Shown: positions 8,531 to 16,652 of the stretch, piece after piece
Position numbering within the stretch: the stretch's first letter is position 1
Layout of the letters: every line of letters starts with the position of its first letter
Source: Verrucomicrobiales bacterium
GTDB lineage: Bacteria; Verrucomicrobiota; Verrucomicrobiia; Limisphaerales; UBA11320
Direction of reading: 5' to 3'
Assembly: GCA_016793885.1 (NCBI GenBank)
Contig: JAEUHE010000118.1
Coordinates: forward strand, 1 to 51,942
DNA: 51,942 nt
Program-made: the position numbers and the translations under genes
The notes under the pieces: generated by a model
The model's input: the letters and a program-made list of their open reading frames with translations, nothing else
Told to the model about the DNA's origin: nothing
The model's database searches: none

Positions 8531-9616
8531 CTAAGAACTGGCCCGCAGTTGGCCGCAGCCGGCCACGACATCGATGCCGCGACGTTGCCGAACCGTACTG
8601 GGGATGCCGGCCGTTTGAAGTGTCTTCTGGAAGGCTTTCGCCGCATCCGAAGCACTGGCGATTCCTGGGTAACCTTCGGTGGGGTTGAGCGGGATTAAAT
8701 TCACATGAGCGTCCAGCCCGGATAGCAGGGCCGCCAGTCGCTCGGCGTGTGCGGGCGAATCATTGGTGCCGGCGATTAAGGTCCACTCGAAAAAAATCCG
8801 CCGACCAGTTTGGGCACAATAACGGTGGCAGGCCGCCATCAATTCGCCCAGTGGCCACCGTCGGCCAGCGGGGACGAGCGCAGACCTCTCCTCATCGGTG
8901 GATCCATGCAGGCTGACAGCGAGGTGATAAGGCTGCTGTTCCTGCGCCAGTCGATGAATCCCGGGCACCACTCCCACCGTGCTGAGAGTGATGCGGCTGG
9001 GTCCGATGTTGAGGCCTCCCGGATCGCGGATGATTTCCAGCGCCGCCATGACGGCGTCGTAATTGTGCAGGGGTTCGCCCATGCCCATCAGCACGAGGTT
9101 GCGGAGGTCTTCCTGTCCGGCCGCCCGGAGTGCGCGCTGGGCATGTCGCACCTGGGCGACAATTTCGCCCGCGCGAAGATGGCGGACGAAACCCATTTGA
9201 CCGGTCGCACAGAAGACGCAGCCCATGGCGCACCCTGCCTGAGTGCTGACGCAGGCGGTGTGGCGACCCTTGAAACCCATGACCACCGTCTCGATGGTTT
9301 GCTCGTCGTCCAGGCGGAGCAGGAATTTGCGTGTCAGCCCGTCGCTGCTGGAGATATCGGCGACCTGGGTGGGGGCATCGATGAGGAAGCGAGGTTGGTC
9401 TCCGAGGTTTTTCGCCACCCACCGTTCCAACGGCGGAGAGAAATCGGCTTGCCCCATCAGAGTTCGCTCCAAGTCGCGGTGAATCCGGCGCCAGAGTGGA
9501 CGCGTATGCGCGGGCGACAGCCCGCCGGCCACCAGCACCTGCTGCAGTTGACCAAACGACAAGTCCAGCAGGGAGCGGGGCAGGGCAGGGGCATCGACTG
9601 GAGCGACGGCGGACAT
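8531..9616 (-). CDS. rlmN: 23S rRNA (adenine2503-C2)-methyltransferase RlmN
   Basis: A 361-aa radical SAM enzyme that methylates C2 of adenosine 2503 in 23S rRNA (and A37 of some tRNAs), which supports translational fidelity. The 4Fe-4S motif CxxxCxxC is seen as CAMGCVFC within a run beginning CVSTQAGCAMGC. The SAM-binding GMGEPLHNYD follows. The methyl-carrying cysteine near the C-terminus is in VVAGCGQL. The N-terminal region has the helical domain and YLRW-like segment expected for RlmN, and the length is normal (350-400 aa). The cytosolic enzyme is encoded divergently from the NusG-like gene at 9830, with a 213-bp gap holding both promoters. Cfr-type resistance enzymes share the fold, but the overall pattern fits RlmN better. 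Confidence 0.95.
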   Translation of the reverse strand: MSAVAPVDAPALPRSLLDLSFGQLQQVLVAGGLSPAHTRPLWRRIHRDLERTLMGQADFSPPLERWVAKNLGDQPRFLIDAPTQVADISSSDGLTRKFLLRLDDEQTIETVVMGFKGRHTACVSTQAGCAMGCVFCATGQMGFVRHLRAGEIVAQVRHAQRALRAAGQEDLRNLVLMGMGEPLHNYDAVMAALEIIRDPGGLNIGPSRITLSTVGVVPGIHRLAQEQQPYHLAVSLHGSTDEERSALVPAGRRWPLGELMAACHRYCAQTGRRIFFEWTLIAGTNDSPAHAERLAALLSGLDAHVNLIPLNPTEGYPGIASASDAAKAFQKTLQTAGIPSTVRQRRGIDVVAGCGQLRASS

Positions 9617-9829
9617 GTCGAGCGTAATTGAGGCAGCTTGCGGTGACGGGGACCATCAAAAAGTGGTGACCCGGGCGGATCCGGTATTAAATCTTTTCCG
9701 GGTGAGATTCAAGTCGTGCTCTACGTGACGAGGTAAGGCGAAGGAGTCCTTGGGTTCCAGGTCTTCGCCCCCTTCATCTTACCTTCATTTGATCGTTGCC
9801 TTGTGGCCCCGGGGCATTAATTTCCACCT

Positions 9830-10390
9830 GTGTCGCAAACACAGGACAAGATGCCCGTGGTGGCAGAAGAGGTTCCCGAGGGGACGGCCTGGTTTTGTTT
9901 GCGTACTCAGCCCAAGCACGAACATATTGCGGCTACGCATCTTAGGCGATATGAGCAGATTGAGGTTTTGAACCCTCGAGTGCGTTATGCTCGGGCGACC
10001 CGTCAGGGTCCTATTTGGGTTACCGAGGCTCTCTTTCCGAATTATCTTTTCGCGAAGTTCGACTGGAAGACGTCACTCAATCGGATTCATTACTCCAACG
10101 GGGTTAGCGGCATCGTCCATTTTGGCAATCGTTGGCCGACGATTCCTGAGGCGGTGATTGAGGAGTTACGTCGATTGGTCGGGAACGAAGAGATTCATGA
10201 TTTGGGTGAGAGAATCCGTGAGGGGGAGACGGTCACGATTGCGGGCGGGACGTTTCACGGGTTGGAAGCGGTGGTCAACCGGGTGATGCCAGGTCGGGAG
10301 CGGGTGACGGTCCTGCTGGATTTTCTCGGTCGTCAGACCACCGTGGAGGTTTCGGCAAACTCCATTGTACGTGCTGGCATCAAGCGTTAG
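9830..10390 (+). CDS. NusG/RfaH-family transcription elongation factor
   Basis: A 186-aa NusG-type protein. The N-terminal NGN domain (about residues 18-115) starts TAWFCLRTQPKHEHIAA and contains the typical FPNYLFAKFD strand. The C-terminal KOW domain (about 130-186) has EGETVTIAGGTFHGLEAVV. Members bind RNA polymerase and either suppress pausing or act as operon-specific antiterminators (RfaH, UpxY). The lack of neighbouring rpl or secE genes argues that this is a specialised paralogue rather than housekeeping NusG. Paralogues of this kind often serve polysaccharide operons, but none is in view. The start is a GTG at 9830; an ATG at 9851 would shorten it by seven residues. Neither has a strong ribosome site. 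Confidence 0.85.
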   Translation: MSQTQDKMPVVAEEVPEGTAWFCLRTQPKHEHIAATHLRRYEQIEVLNPRVRYARATRQGPIWVTEALFPNYLFAKFDWKTSLNRIHYSNGVSGIVHFGNRWPTIPEAVIEELRRLVGNEEIHDLGERIREGETVTIAGGTFHGLEAVVNRVMPGRERVTVLLDFLGRQTTVEVSANSIVRAGIKR

Positions 10391-10433
10391 TTGCTTTCGC
10401 CCGAGGTCCCCCTGAAATTGGCTTCTTTGTAGC

Positions 10434-10452
10434 AACGTCCGTGTCGGACGTT
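10434..10452. repeat. Perfect 8-bp hairpin downstream of the NusG-like gene
   Basis: AACGTCCG (10434-10441), loop TGT, CGGACGTT (10445-10452). It lies 44 bp after the stop of the NusG-like gene. There is no T-run after it, so a rho-independent terminator is not well supported. It is followed by a short AT-rich direct repeat (alternating ATCTAAA and ATCCAAA, about 10472-10503). Confidence 0.4.
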
Positions 10453-10606
10453 CCCTGGTCCGCCTCAGAGCAATCTAAAATCCAAAATCTAAAATCCAAA
10501 ATCCCCTGTGTCTTGCCTATTGCAGTCTGGAGAAGGTTCGTTGTAGTCTTCGCGTGCTTGGTTGGGCTGCAAAGCTCGCCAAGCGATCAATTTCGTTTTC
10601 TGGGAA

Positions 10607-10683
10607 GCATTCGTAGCTCAACTGGATAGAGCTTCTGACTTCGGATCAGAAGGTTACAGGTTCAAATCCTGTCGAATGCACCA
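10607..10683 (+). tRNA. tRNA-Arg, anticodon TCG
   Basis: A complete cloverleaf reads from the sequence. The acceptor stem GCATTCG pairs with CGAATGC. The D-arm is GCTC/GAGC. The anticodon stem TCTGA/TCAGA encloses loop CTTCGGA, whose anticodon TCG reads CGA arginine codons. The T-arm ACAGG/CCTGT encloses TTCAAAT. Discriminator A and the CCA tail are encoded (10680-10683). It is immediately followed by a repeat-rich accessory stretch, which would fit a past integration site, but no integrase gene or attachment duplicate is visible. Confidence 0.95.
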
Positions 10684-10684
10684 G

Positions 10685-11078
10685 CCTTCGCTTTGCGGAG
10701 CATAAGCAAGGCTGCCACGTCGTAGCTTTCAAGCGAAGACGGGCTTCGACGAACATCCCCTGTAGCTACGGCTTGGCAAGCCAGCCTTCTAGTTTGGCCT
10801 TCGGCTCATATAAAACCCTTCGCTTTGCGGAGCCAAAGCAAGGCTGCCACGGAGGCTCGTCCCGCCATAGCCTCCGGCGACGGCGGAAGCTTTCAAGCGA
10901 AGACGGGCTTCGACGAACATCCCCTGTAGCTACGGCTTGGCAAGCCAGCCTTCTGATTGGCCTTCGGCTCATGTAAACCCTTCGAGTCCGCGTCCTCCAT
11001 CTTGTCCGCCGTAGCCTCGGCGTAGGTGGCGGCTTTGAGCGAAGGAGGAAGCCAGCCTTCTGATTGGCCTTCGGTTCC
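10685..11078. repeat. Imperfect tandem repeats behind tRNA-Arg
   Basis: Two large copies start with CCTTCGCTTTGCGGAGC (10685 and 10817). They share the stretch running through AAGCGAAGACGGGCTTCGAC to the CTGTAGCTACGGCTTGGCA segment. The second copy carries an extra stretch of about 30 bp (GGAGGCTCGTCCCGCC...). A third, partial copy (about 11008-11078) repeats only the end motif AGCCAGCCTTCTGATTGGCC. No open frame is convincing. The unit looks like a dispersed intergenic element that multiplied locally. Confidence 0.7.
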
Positions 11079-11155
11079 GCACCCCACCTGTCAACGTTCC
11101 TGTAGGAGCCGAGTTGAGAAGATCACGAGCATCCCATGGCCTCATGCATGTAGCG

Positions 11156-11701
11156 TCATTCTTTGCTGCGTTCTCCTACCACCGATAGCCTCTTGAGCCG
11201 ATCTCGACATAGGCTGCGGCGAGCATCATCGACCGAGGTCGCTTCCAGCCGCTGGAGGATGATCTCTGGCTTCACCAGACGGTGACGTAGGAGTTCCGCA
11301 ACAAAGTCGAAATCTTTCTCCCTACCGGCCATGAGCTTCGCGACGGTGAGGTCATGCATCTCCAGACAGAGGCCGACGCCTGTGCCGGTATTCTCGTTCT
11401 GCAGGCGCACGAGGCGCTGCTTCCAACATTCGGGTAGTATGGCTGTCTCCTCCGAAACGCCGTGGGCGTAGTAGCCGAACGTTTGGTGAAAGGGGGATCC
11501 CTCCCCGATGCAGCCATCGATCAGGTCGGCATCTGCCGGATCGCGGAATGTAAACACATCCGCTTCCATCGAGACACAGAGCGAATCGGGGGGGCTTGGA
11601 AAGTGTCCAAGTATCGCCTGGCTGCCGATAATGACCAACTCTGTGGCTCCCGTGATTCCAGAGGCTGCTCGGATGACGTGCTCAAGCTGCGCTCTTCGCA
11701 T
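11156..11701 (-). CDS. DUF6036-type nucleotidyltransferase-like protein
   Basis: A 181-aa protein resembling DUF6036 / minimal nucleotidyltransferase-like proteins, often found as one partner of mobile two-gene modules of toxin-antitoxin type. The N-terminal stretch LVIIGSQAILGHF recalls the GS/GG-x-A motif of the nucleotidyltransferase fold. The acidic pair within SMEADVFTF may supply metal ligands, and a second acidic stretch is DADLIDG. The C-terminal half, with HDLTVAKLMAGREKDFDFV, matches the helical part seen in AbiEii-like proteins. It overlaps the upstream gene (11682-12053) by 20 bp, so the two are translationally coupled. The surroundings are repeat-rich. Function is inferred only from family resemblance. 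Confidence 0.6.
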   Translation of the reverse strand: MRRAQLEHVIRAASGITGATELVIIGSQAILGHFPSPPDSLCVSMEADVFTFRDPADADLIDGCIGEGSPFHQTFGYYAHGVSEETAILPECWKQRLVRLQNENTGTGVGLCLEMHDLTVAKLMAGREKDFDFVAELLRHRLVKPEIILQRLEATSVDDARRSLCRDRLKRLSVVGERSKE

Positions 11702-12053
11702 ATCTTGCCCGGGTCGTTCGTTTGATATCCCAGATTTCCTGAGGGGGGAGCAGTCCTGCGAAAGGTGAATTCTGTCGCAAACGACAGCCTTCTTCCGTCT
11801 CCGAGCACAAGTTGGAGCAAATGATCTCCATGGGTTTGTTCAGTAGTTCTTCCCACTCCTTATAGCACGCCAGGAGGGCCGGAGCATCGGTGTTTCGCTG
11901 CCTCCAGGCTTTTACGTTGGTCCGAGCGAAGTTGAGGAGATCGGGGTTGCTGCGAAGCTGCACAACCACGCGCTTCGCGATTTCCAAGCCGACCTCATCA
12001 TGTAGTTCGTGGTGCACTTTGGGCAGTATAGTCCGGCGGTTGTTCCCTGCCAA
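11682..12053 (-). CDS. Small partner protein of the DUF6036 module
   Basis: A 123-aa soluble protein, mostly helical and charged, with no signal peptide or membrane segment. It begins MAGNNRRTILPKVHHELHDE, with a His/Glu-rich start, and has a C-terminal segment RQNSPFAGLLPPQEIWDIKR that I associate with small proteins encoded just ahead of nucleotidyltransferase-like genes. It lies directly upstream of the DUF6036 gene and overlaps it by 20 bp. That arrangement is typical of an antitoxin or regulatory partner, but no DNA-binding motif can be named. The ATG at 12053 is the first in-frame start. Confidence 0.55.
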   Translation of the reverse strand: MAGNNRRTILPKVHHELHDEVGLEIAKRVVVQLRSNPDLLNFARTNVKAWRQRNTDAPALLACYKEWEELLNKPMEIICSNLCSETEEGCRLRQNSPFAGLLPPQEIWDIKRTTRARYAKSAA

Positions 12054-12782
12054 CTCGGGAGTTTCAGCCGTATGTGCGACACCACCCTAGGCAAGCTCGC
12101 CGACCCGGCTCAGATCTTCGATGGTTTTCGTGGGGCATGTTTGGCGACTTGAAGCTGCGGAGGATGTGATTAAAAGGATCAGGCGAGGCTGTCGTTCTCG
12201 CCATGTTGAGGGGCCACCTTTCATAGGACTTCTCCGCTAACTAGGAATGCCAATTCGTCATCACAACGCTTGGACTCTGGAGACGCACCGACGTTCGAAG
12301 GTTTCCTGGAAAGCGGTGGAATGAGGTTGCCGGGATGGCCCGTGCCGTTGAGGGTACGGCAGCGAGGGCCACGCATGAGCGCGACAGACAAGCGTCTCAT
12401 AGAATCAAAACCCCACCGTCGTCAACCTCCTTCTCAGATGGGGTAAGGCCACCGCTTCGGTCCGTTTATTCATCAACTAGGAATACGGGCGACCTTTCCC
12501 CGATGCAGCCATCGATCAGGTCGGCGTCCGTCGGACCGCGGAATGTAAAGCGAGCGAGGAGTTTGAGGGAAGCATCGGGCAGCCTAATTCGATTGAATTC
12601 TCGGGAAGGACGTGTTGACTATGCACATGCCGAGGCTTACGACAATCCCCTAGTAACGCTGAGAACAGTTTGGGATCGATCGAGCTTATGCCCACGCCTG
12701 CAATCGACTATTGTTTGCCGATCGCCACACAGGAGTCTGTCCGGGGGCCGGCTTGTATTCTAGACTTTCCCTTACGGGCAAC
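12054..12782. other. Gene-poor accessory stretch
   Basis: About 730 bp without a convincing gene. The only recognisable content is a decayed copy of part of the DUF6036 gene at 12497-12549, described separately. A plus-strand frame at 12335-12763 runs antisense through this remnant and has no protein-like character. The promoter of the two-gene module should lie just above 12053, but I see no clear motif. Confidence 0.5.
12497..12549 (-). pseudogene. Remnant of a second DUF6036 gene
   Basis: These 53 bp match 11502-11554 inside the intact DUF6036 gene with only four substitutions. Read on the minus strand they still encode FTFRGPTDADLIDGCIGE, against FTFRDPADADLIDGCIGE in the intact gene. 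Similarity stops abruptly on both sides. One of the four changes is synonymous and the rest give two amino-acid changes. This is a fossil of a second module, or a product of partial duplication. Confidence 0.65.
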
Positions 12783-15125
12783 TTACGGCTCTACCACCCG
12801 AAAGGCCCGGATGGGCACTCTCGGATCGACAGGATAGGTCAAGTCCAACTGCCCGTTGTCGCCGACCAAGATCGGAGCTGTCAGTGCCTGCCACTGAAAA
12901 TAATTATCGGAAGTTTGGATGGCGTATCGGCCCCCGGATCGCCCCGAGTACACCAGCCGAATCCTTGAATCAGTGATCGGGTAAATGTGGAGTGCGCTCG
13001 GGCTGAACTCTCCCTGGTCTTCGAAAGCCCCGATGTCACAGGCAGTGCCGAAGGGCCGGCCTTGTCCCCGCTGATCAGTCGGCGGACACGCTGTGCTTAG
13101 TCCAGTATCCCTGGCTGGACTTCCAGGCAACAGCGGAAGTGTTGGAATTCCTCCGCCGTAGTCGCCCAAGGCTCCGAGTCTCGGCTCGACCCCGGTGAGC
13201 CCTCCACTGAACGGGTAACTCTGATCGGAACTCAGGTTTCCGCCGTCGTCGGCGATCGGCCCAAAGCAGTTGGTGCCGGACAGGCTACCCGCCACGATGG
13301 TATTGCGGAGCATCAGCTTCTTATTCGTGCTGAACAGGGCGCCACCAAGGTTCTCGCCATCGGGCCACTTGAGGTTGTTCCCCTCCCAGAAATACCCCAA
13401 TCCACCCCGCGCAGCATTCTGTAACAATGTCGCATTCACGAGTGCTAGGGATCCATTCAGATTACACACGGCGCCGCCCATAGCAGTTCCTCCGGGCGAC
13501 TGAACCCCGCCCCCGAGTCCCGCCCCGGAGGTTGGGGAATGTCCGCTCCCATTCGCTGAGTTGTTGAAGAAGGTCACATTGGTAGCAAAGGACGAGCCGG
13601 AATTGTACAGGCCGCCTCCGAATGCTGGAGCCCCGCCGGAATAGGCAGCGTCGGGGAATCCTCCGCCAAACGTGCGGTTACCTTCAAGAGTGCTGTCGAT
13701 CAGGACCAATGAACTGACGCTGTAGATGCCACCACCGGCTCCGTGCCCAGTAGGAGGAACCCAAGTGATTCTGTGAAAGTGCGACAACGCGCCTTGAGCT
13801 TCATTTTCTTTGAAGTGACATTGACGCAAGACTGCGACCCCCCCATTGAATCCCCCACCACCCATTCCGTGCCGGCTTGGCAACCTCGCCTGCGCGCGGT
13901 TCTTAGACAACTCGCATCGGATCATTTCCAGATCGCCCTCGTTGTGAAATCCTCCCCCTCGCTCCGCTTGATTGAATAGCAATTTGCACCGTGTGACCAT
14001 CAATGAGCCTCTTCGGATGAAGACAGCCCCGCCCGTAGCAATGCCGCTTGGATTAGCTTGTGAAGAGTAAGGTACGGACGCCTCATTACCGTGCCAGATA
14101 CACTCTTCTGCTCTCGACTGGCCGCCCTCGAGATACAGCGCCCCTCCTTCTGCGGCTCCGGAAATACCATCAAATGGGAAATGCCCATCTCGGGAAGGCC
14201 CCCCACTTCCTCCCACCACTCGATTCGATTCAAAGTAGCAACTTCGTAAGTTCAGCGAGGTGTCAATGGTGCACATCGACGCACCCCGCGCAGGGCCCCC
14301 GGAACCATAAGAGACAAAAAGCCAGTCCGTATCATAACTACCTTCGCCCCCCGTTGCCGTGTTACTGACGAATCGGCACTCGGAGAAACTGAGTGCTCCT
14401 CCGCGGCTAAAAATCGCGCCTCCTTGACTTGCCCCGCCATGATTGGCACTCACTACAGCCGATCCCTGCCCGACAGGCTCTCGAAAGGTTCTAAGTCCTA
14501 ACCCGCCAAACACTTGATTCCTTACGAACTCGCAGCGCACGGCGTTCACAGTTCCGCCATCGTTGAAGATGGCTCCCCCAAAGGCAGGCTCGGCATCGGC
14601 GATTTCAGTGGCTGGCCTTCCCACATGATTGCCTCCGGTGAGGATTACCTGGGTCAGGCTTAACGTTACGCCCGGTTGCACTTGGAACAGCCGCACGCGA
14701 TTTTGCCCATTGATTACCACTCGGTATCCTGTTCCATCGATGATGGTGTCTCGAGAGATCAGCACGGTCTGCGCCAGGTTGATCGATACGTCGCACTCCA
14801 ACCTAATCACACCACCGTTGGTTAACGCCGCCAGAAACTGTTCAGCAGAACACAGAGTAGAAGATTGAGCGGGCGAGACCACGCTCCCCAGGTTCTCCGC
14901 CAACCGCGACCTCACCTGACGATCCTTCACAGACTCCAGGCCTAGAGACAGGGGTGTATCAGCCGCTTCCTCGGCGCTGCGGTCGACGGCCGCACTGAGT
15001 AAATGGGATTGAACATCTTGCGCCAAGAAAATGGATGCCCCAACCAGCAGTCCCCGAAGGTGGATCAGGAAAACGGCAAGTGCTTGAGCTGGCTTAAGCG
15101 CGCGTGACATTCGAATTTGTGACAT
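12783..15125 (-). CDS. Secreted right-handed beta-helix protein, choice-of-anchor Q type
   Basis: A 780-aa exported protein. After a hydrophobic N-terminus (about residues 10-35) and a linker comes a long series of beta-helix turns (about 110-610) with repeated GGAIF, GGGLYN and CxFxxN motifs, as in polymorphic outer-membrane and pectate-lyase-like proteins. The segment DQRGQGRP...CDIGAFE (about 680-700) is the hallmark of the choice-of-anchor Q domain. A final beta-sandwich-like tail ends FRVVEP. It is probably surface-exposed or released, with a binding or polysaccharide-related role; no catalytic residues can be assigned. A second Met at residue 6 is a possible start. It is transcribed alone, leftward. 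Confidence 0.8.
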   Translation of the reverse strand: MSQIRMSRALKPAQALAVFLIHLRGLLVGASIFLAQDVQSHLLSAAVDRSAEEAADTPLSLGLESVKDRQVRSRLAENLGSVVSPAQSSTLCSAEQFLAALTNGGVIRLECDVSINLAQTVLISRDTIIDGTGYRVVINGQNRVRLFQVQPGVTLSLTQVILTGGNHVGRPATEIADAEPAFGGAIFNDGGTVNAVRCEFVRNQVFGGLGLRTFREPVGQGSAVVSANHGGASQGGAIFSRGGALSFSECRFVSNTATGGEGSYDTDWLFVSYGSGGPARGASMCTIDTSLNLRSCYFESNRVVGGSGGPSRDGHFPFDGISGAAEGGALYLEGGQSRAEECIWHGNEASVPYSSQANPSGIATGGAVFIRRGSLMVTRCKLLFNQAERGGGFHNEGDLEMIRCELSKNRAQARLPSRHGMGGGGFNGGVAVLRQCHFKENEAQGALSHFHRITWVPPTGHGAGGGIYSVSSLVLIDSTLEGNRTFGGGFPDAAYSGGAPAFGGGLYNSGSSFATNVTFFNNSANGSGHSPTSGAGLGGGVQSPGGTAMGGAVCNLNGSLALVNATLLQNAARGGLGYFWEGNNLKWPDGENLGGALFSTNKKLMLRNTIVAGSLSGTNCFGPIADDGGNLSSDQSYPFSGGLTGVEPRLGALGDYGGGIPTLPLLPGSPARDTGLSTACPPTDQRGQGRPFGTACDIGAFEDQGEFSPSALHIYPITDSRIRLVYSGRSGGRYAIQTSDNYFQWQALTAPILVGDNGQLDLTYPVDPRVPIRAFRVVEP

Positions 15126-15612
15126 AAACTGAAATGGTTAGATCCTCCTCGTCCTAAATCACCCGCTCGGATCGCTACCCGTGTTTATGAACTCGTGCGG
15201 AAACGAGCGTGGTCGTAGGGGATTGGTCATCTCCTACAAGGATCGTAAGCCTGGTAGGCCCCGTTGAACCCACGATCCCCCGCATCTCTCATACTATCAC
15301 GGTAGTCATTTCACGCTAGACTCGGATTGCTCCAATGGCAAAGCAAATGATCCAGGTGCAGTCAGGCTTTTGAGCGCTGCGTGGAAGCCTACGTTGCGAA
15401 GAATGCGCAGGACTTTTTTCGGTGAACGTGAAAATCAAAGCGTGTCATTTAGATTTTCAAGGATCATTTTTATGTTATTAATGATAAGCATGTTGTGTGA
15501 TTTATTTTCGTGCTGGGGTATTGGCCTCGGGCGTTAGCACCAATGGAACTGCAGGAGGCGAGGTGAGTAGACTTTGCCAGGGAAGGCGCAGCTTTCCCCT
15601 TTACGGACTAAC
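15126..15612. other. Intergenic region with an AT-rich patch
   Basis: This region lies between two divergent genes. An AT-rich patch (about 15410-15520, with TTATGTTATTAATGATAAGC) stands out from the GC-rich surroundings and may hold the promoter of the beta-helix gene or a binding site. No gene, RNA or clear repeat is seen. Confidence 0.4.
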
Positions 15613-15640
15613 TGTCACAATAAGCGCAGATTCCGGTCTA
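15613..15640 (+). promoter_or_regulatory. ECF-type promoter upstream of the sigma factor gene
   Basis: TGTCACAA (15613-15620), a 15-bp spacer and GTCTA (15636-15640). The same two elements with the same spacing occur upstream of the DUF1398 gene (16579-16606), while the spacers differ. TGTCACA is known as a -35 element of some ECF groups (for example ECF41). Only 7 nt separate GTCTA from the ATG at 15648, which would make the transcript leaderless or nearly so. Confidence 0.6.
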
Positions 15641-15647
15641 ATGTGGT

Positions 15648-16496
15648 ATGGAAATGCCCTCTGAATCCGATGACTCCCTCCTCGCTCAAGCGCGGAGCGG
15701 GAACTTGGACGCGCTCGACGGACTGGTGCGACGCCATCAGTCCTGGATTTTCAACCTTGCCATGCGCATGGTTTGGCGACGCGAGGCCGCGGAGGATGCG
15801 ACCCAGGAGATTCTCATCAAAGCCGTAACCAACCTGAGCACGTTCGAGGGTAAGGCTGCCTTTCGCACGTGGCTCTACCGCATCGCGGTGAACCATCTTT
15901 TGAACGTCCGTAAATCCGAGATGGAGGAACAGAAGATGACTTTCGCCGACATGGGAGCGTCGCTCGACGGCGTGCCGGATGAGGAGTTGCCCGACCAGCG
16001 TGCCTTGCCAGTCGAGACGAGTCTCCTGGTGGAGGAGGCAAAGCTCGGCTGTATCACGGCGATGTTGATGTGTCTCGATCGACGTCAGCGCCTCGCCTTC
16101 ATCCTCGGTGAAGTCCTGGGGGAAAGCAGCGAGGTGGGCGGGGCTGCGCTCGGGGAGAGCCCAGCCAATTTTCGGCAGCTGCTCAGCCGCGCCCGGCAGG
16201 ATCTCTATCAGTTCATGAACGACAAGTGCGGTTTGGTGAATCGGGCCAATCCGTGCCGCTGCGCCCGCAAGGCGAGCGGCTTTATGCGCAACGGTTGGCT
16301 GGATCCTAAAAGTCTGCAGTTCTCCAAAGATCGCATCGCCAACGTTCGCGAGGTGGCTGCGGATGGGATGGAGCAGTTGCATTCCCTCGATCGTCAGCAT
16401 GCCGAGCTCTACCGTTCGCAGCCCTTCTTGGCGGGCCCTGATCTGGCCCAAAAGCTGCGGGAGATTCTCACGCAATCCAGCTTCAACAGCAATTGA
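15648..16496 (+). CDS. ECF-like RNA polymerase sigma factor with C-terminal extension
   Basis: A 282-aa sigma-70 family protein. Region 2 (about residues 10-85) includes LVRRHQSWIFNLAMRMVW, the acidic EDATQEILIKA core-binding segment and FRTWLYRIAVNHLLN. Region 4 (about 125-185) contains LCLDRRQRLAFILGE and the recognition helix GGAALGESPANFRQLLSRAR. Beyond it is a roughly 90-residue extension with a Cys cluster CGLVNRANPCRCARKASGF, as in ECF factors that carry their own regulatory tail instead of using a separate anti-sigma. No anti-sigma gene is adjacent. A promoter-like motif upstream is repeated ahead of the neighbouring DUF1398 gene, which suggests that the factor controls both. The alternative start is Met3 at 15654. 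Confidence 0.85.
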   Translation: MEMPSESDDSLLAQARSGNLDALDGLVRRHQSWIFNLAMRMVWRREAAEDATQEILIKAVTNLSTFEGKAAFRTWLYRIAVNHLLNVRKSEMEEQKMTFADMGASLDGVPDEELPDQRALPVETSLLVEEAKLGCITAMLMCLDRRQRLAFILGEVLGESSEVGGAALGESPANFRQLLSRARQDLYQFMNDKCGLVNRANPCRCARKASGFMRNGWLDPKSLQFSKDRIANVREVAADGMEQLHSLDRQHAELYRSQPFLAGPDLAQKLREILTQSSFNSN

Positions 16497-16578
16497 CGCC
16501 GGGTTGCGCGCGGTTGCCTGCGGCTTCAGGCACGAGGGGTGAGGAAACACGCCCCCTCCGCAGAAATTACGTCGGGAC

Positions 16579-16606
16579 TGTCACAACCACTTATCCGGAT
16601 TGTCTA
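16579..16606 (+). promoter_or_regulatory. Matching ECF-type promoter upstream of DUF1398 gene
   Basis: TGTCACAA (16579-16586), 15 bp, GTCTA (16602-16606). The elements and their spacing are identical to the motif in front of the sigma factor gene, and with the preceding AC the -35 identity is 10 bp. The ATG at 16653 leaves an untranslated leader of roughly 40 nt. Confidence 0.6.
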
Positions 16607-16652
16607 TCCTATTGAAGCCCCACACGGGCGCTACAATTGAAACAAAGCCATC

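Noticed and set aside
8810..9631. A 273-aa plus-strand open frame
   Set aside because: It is antisense to rlmN, which has the full radical SAM signature. Long antisense frames are expected in GC-rich DNA.
12335..12763. A 142-aa plus-strand open frame
   Set aside because: Part of it is the antisense reading of the DUF6036 remnant, and the rest is low in hydrophobic pattern and unlike any protein I know.
15615..16550. A 311-aa minus-strand open frame
   Set aside because: It is the shadow of the sigma factor gene, whose regions 2 and 4 are unmistakable.
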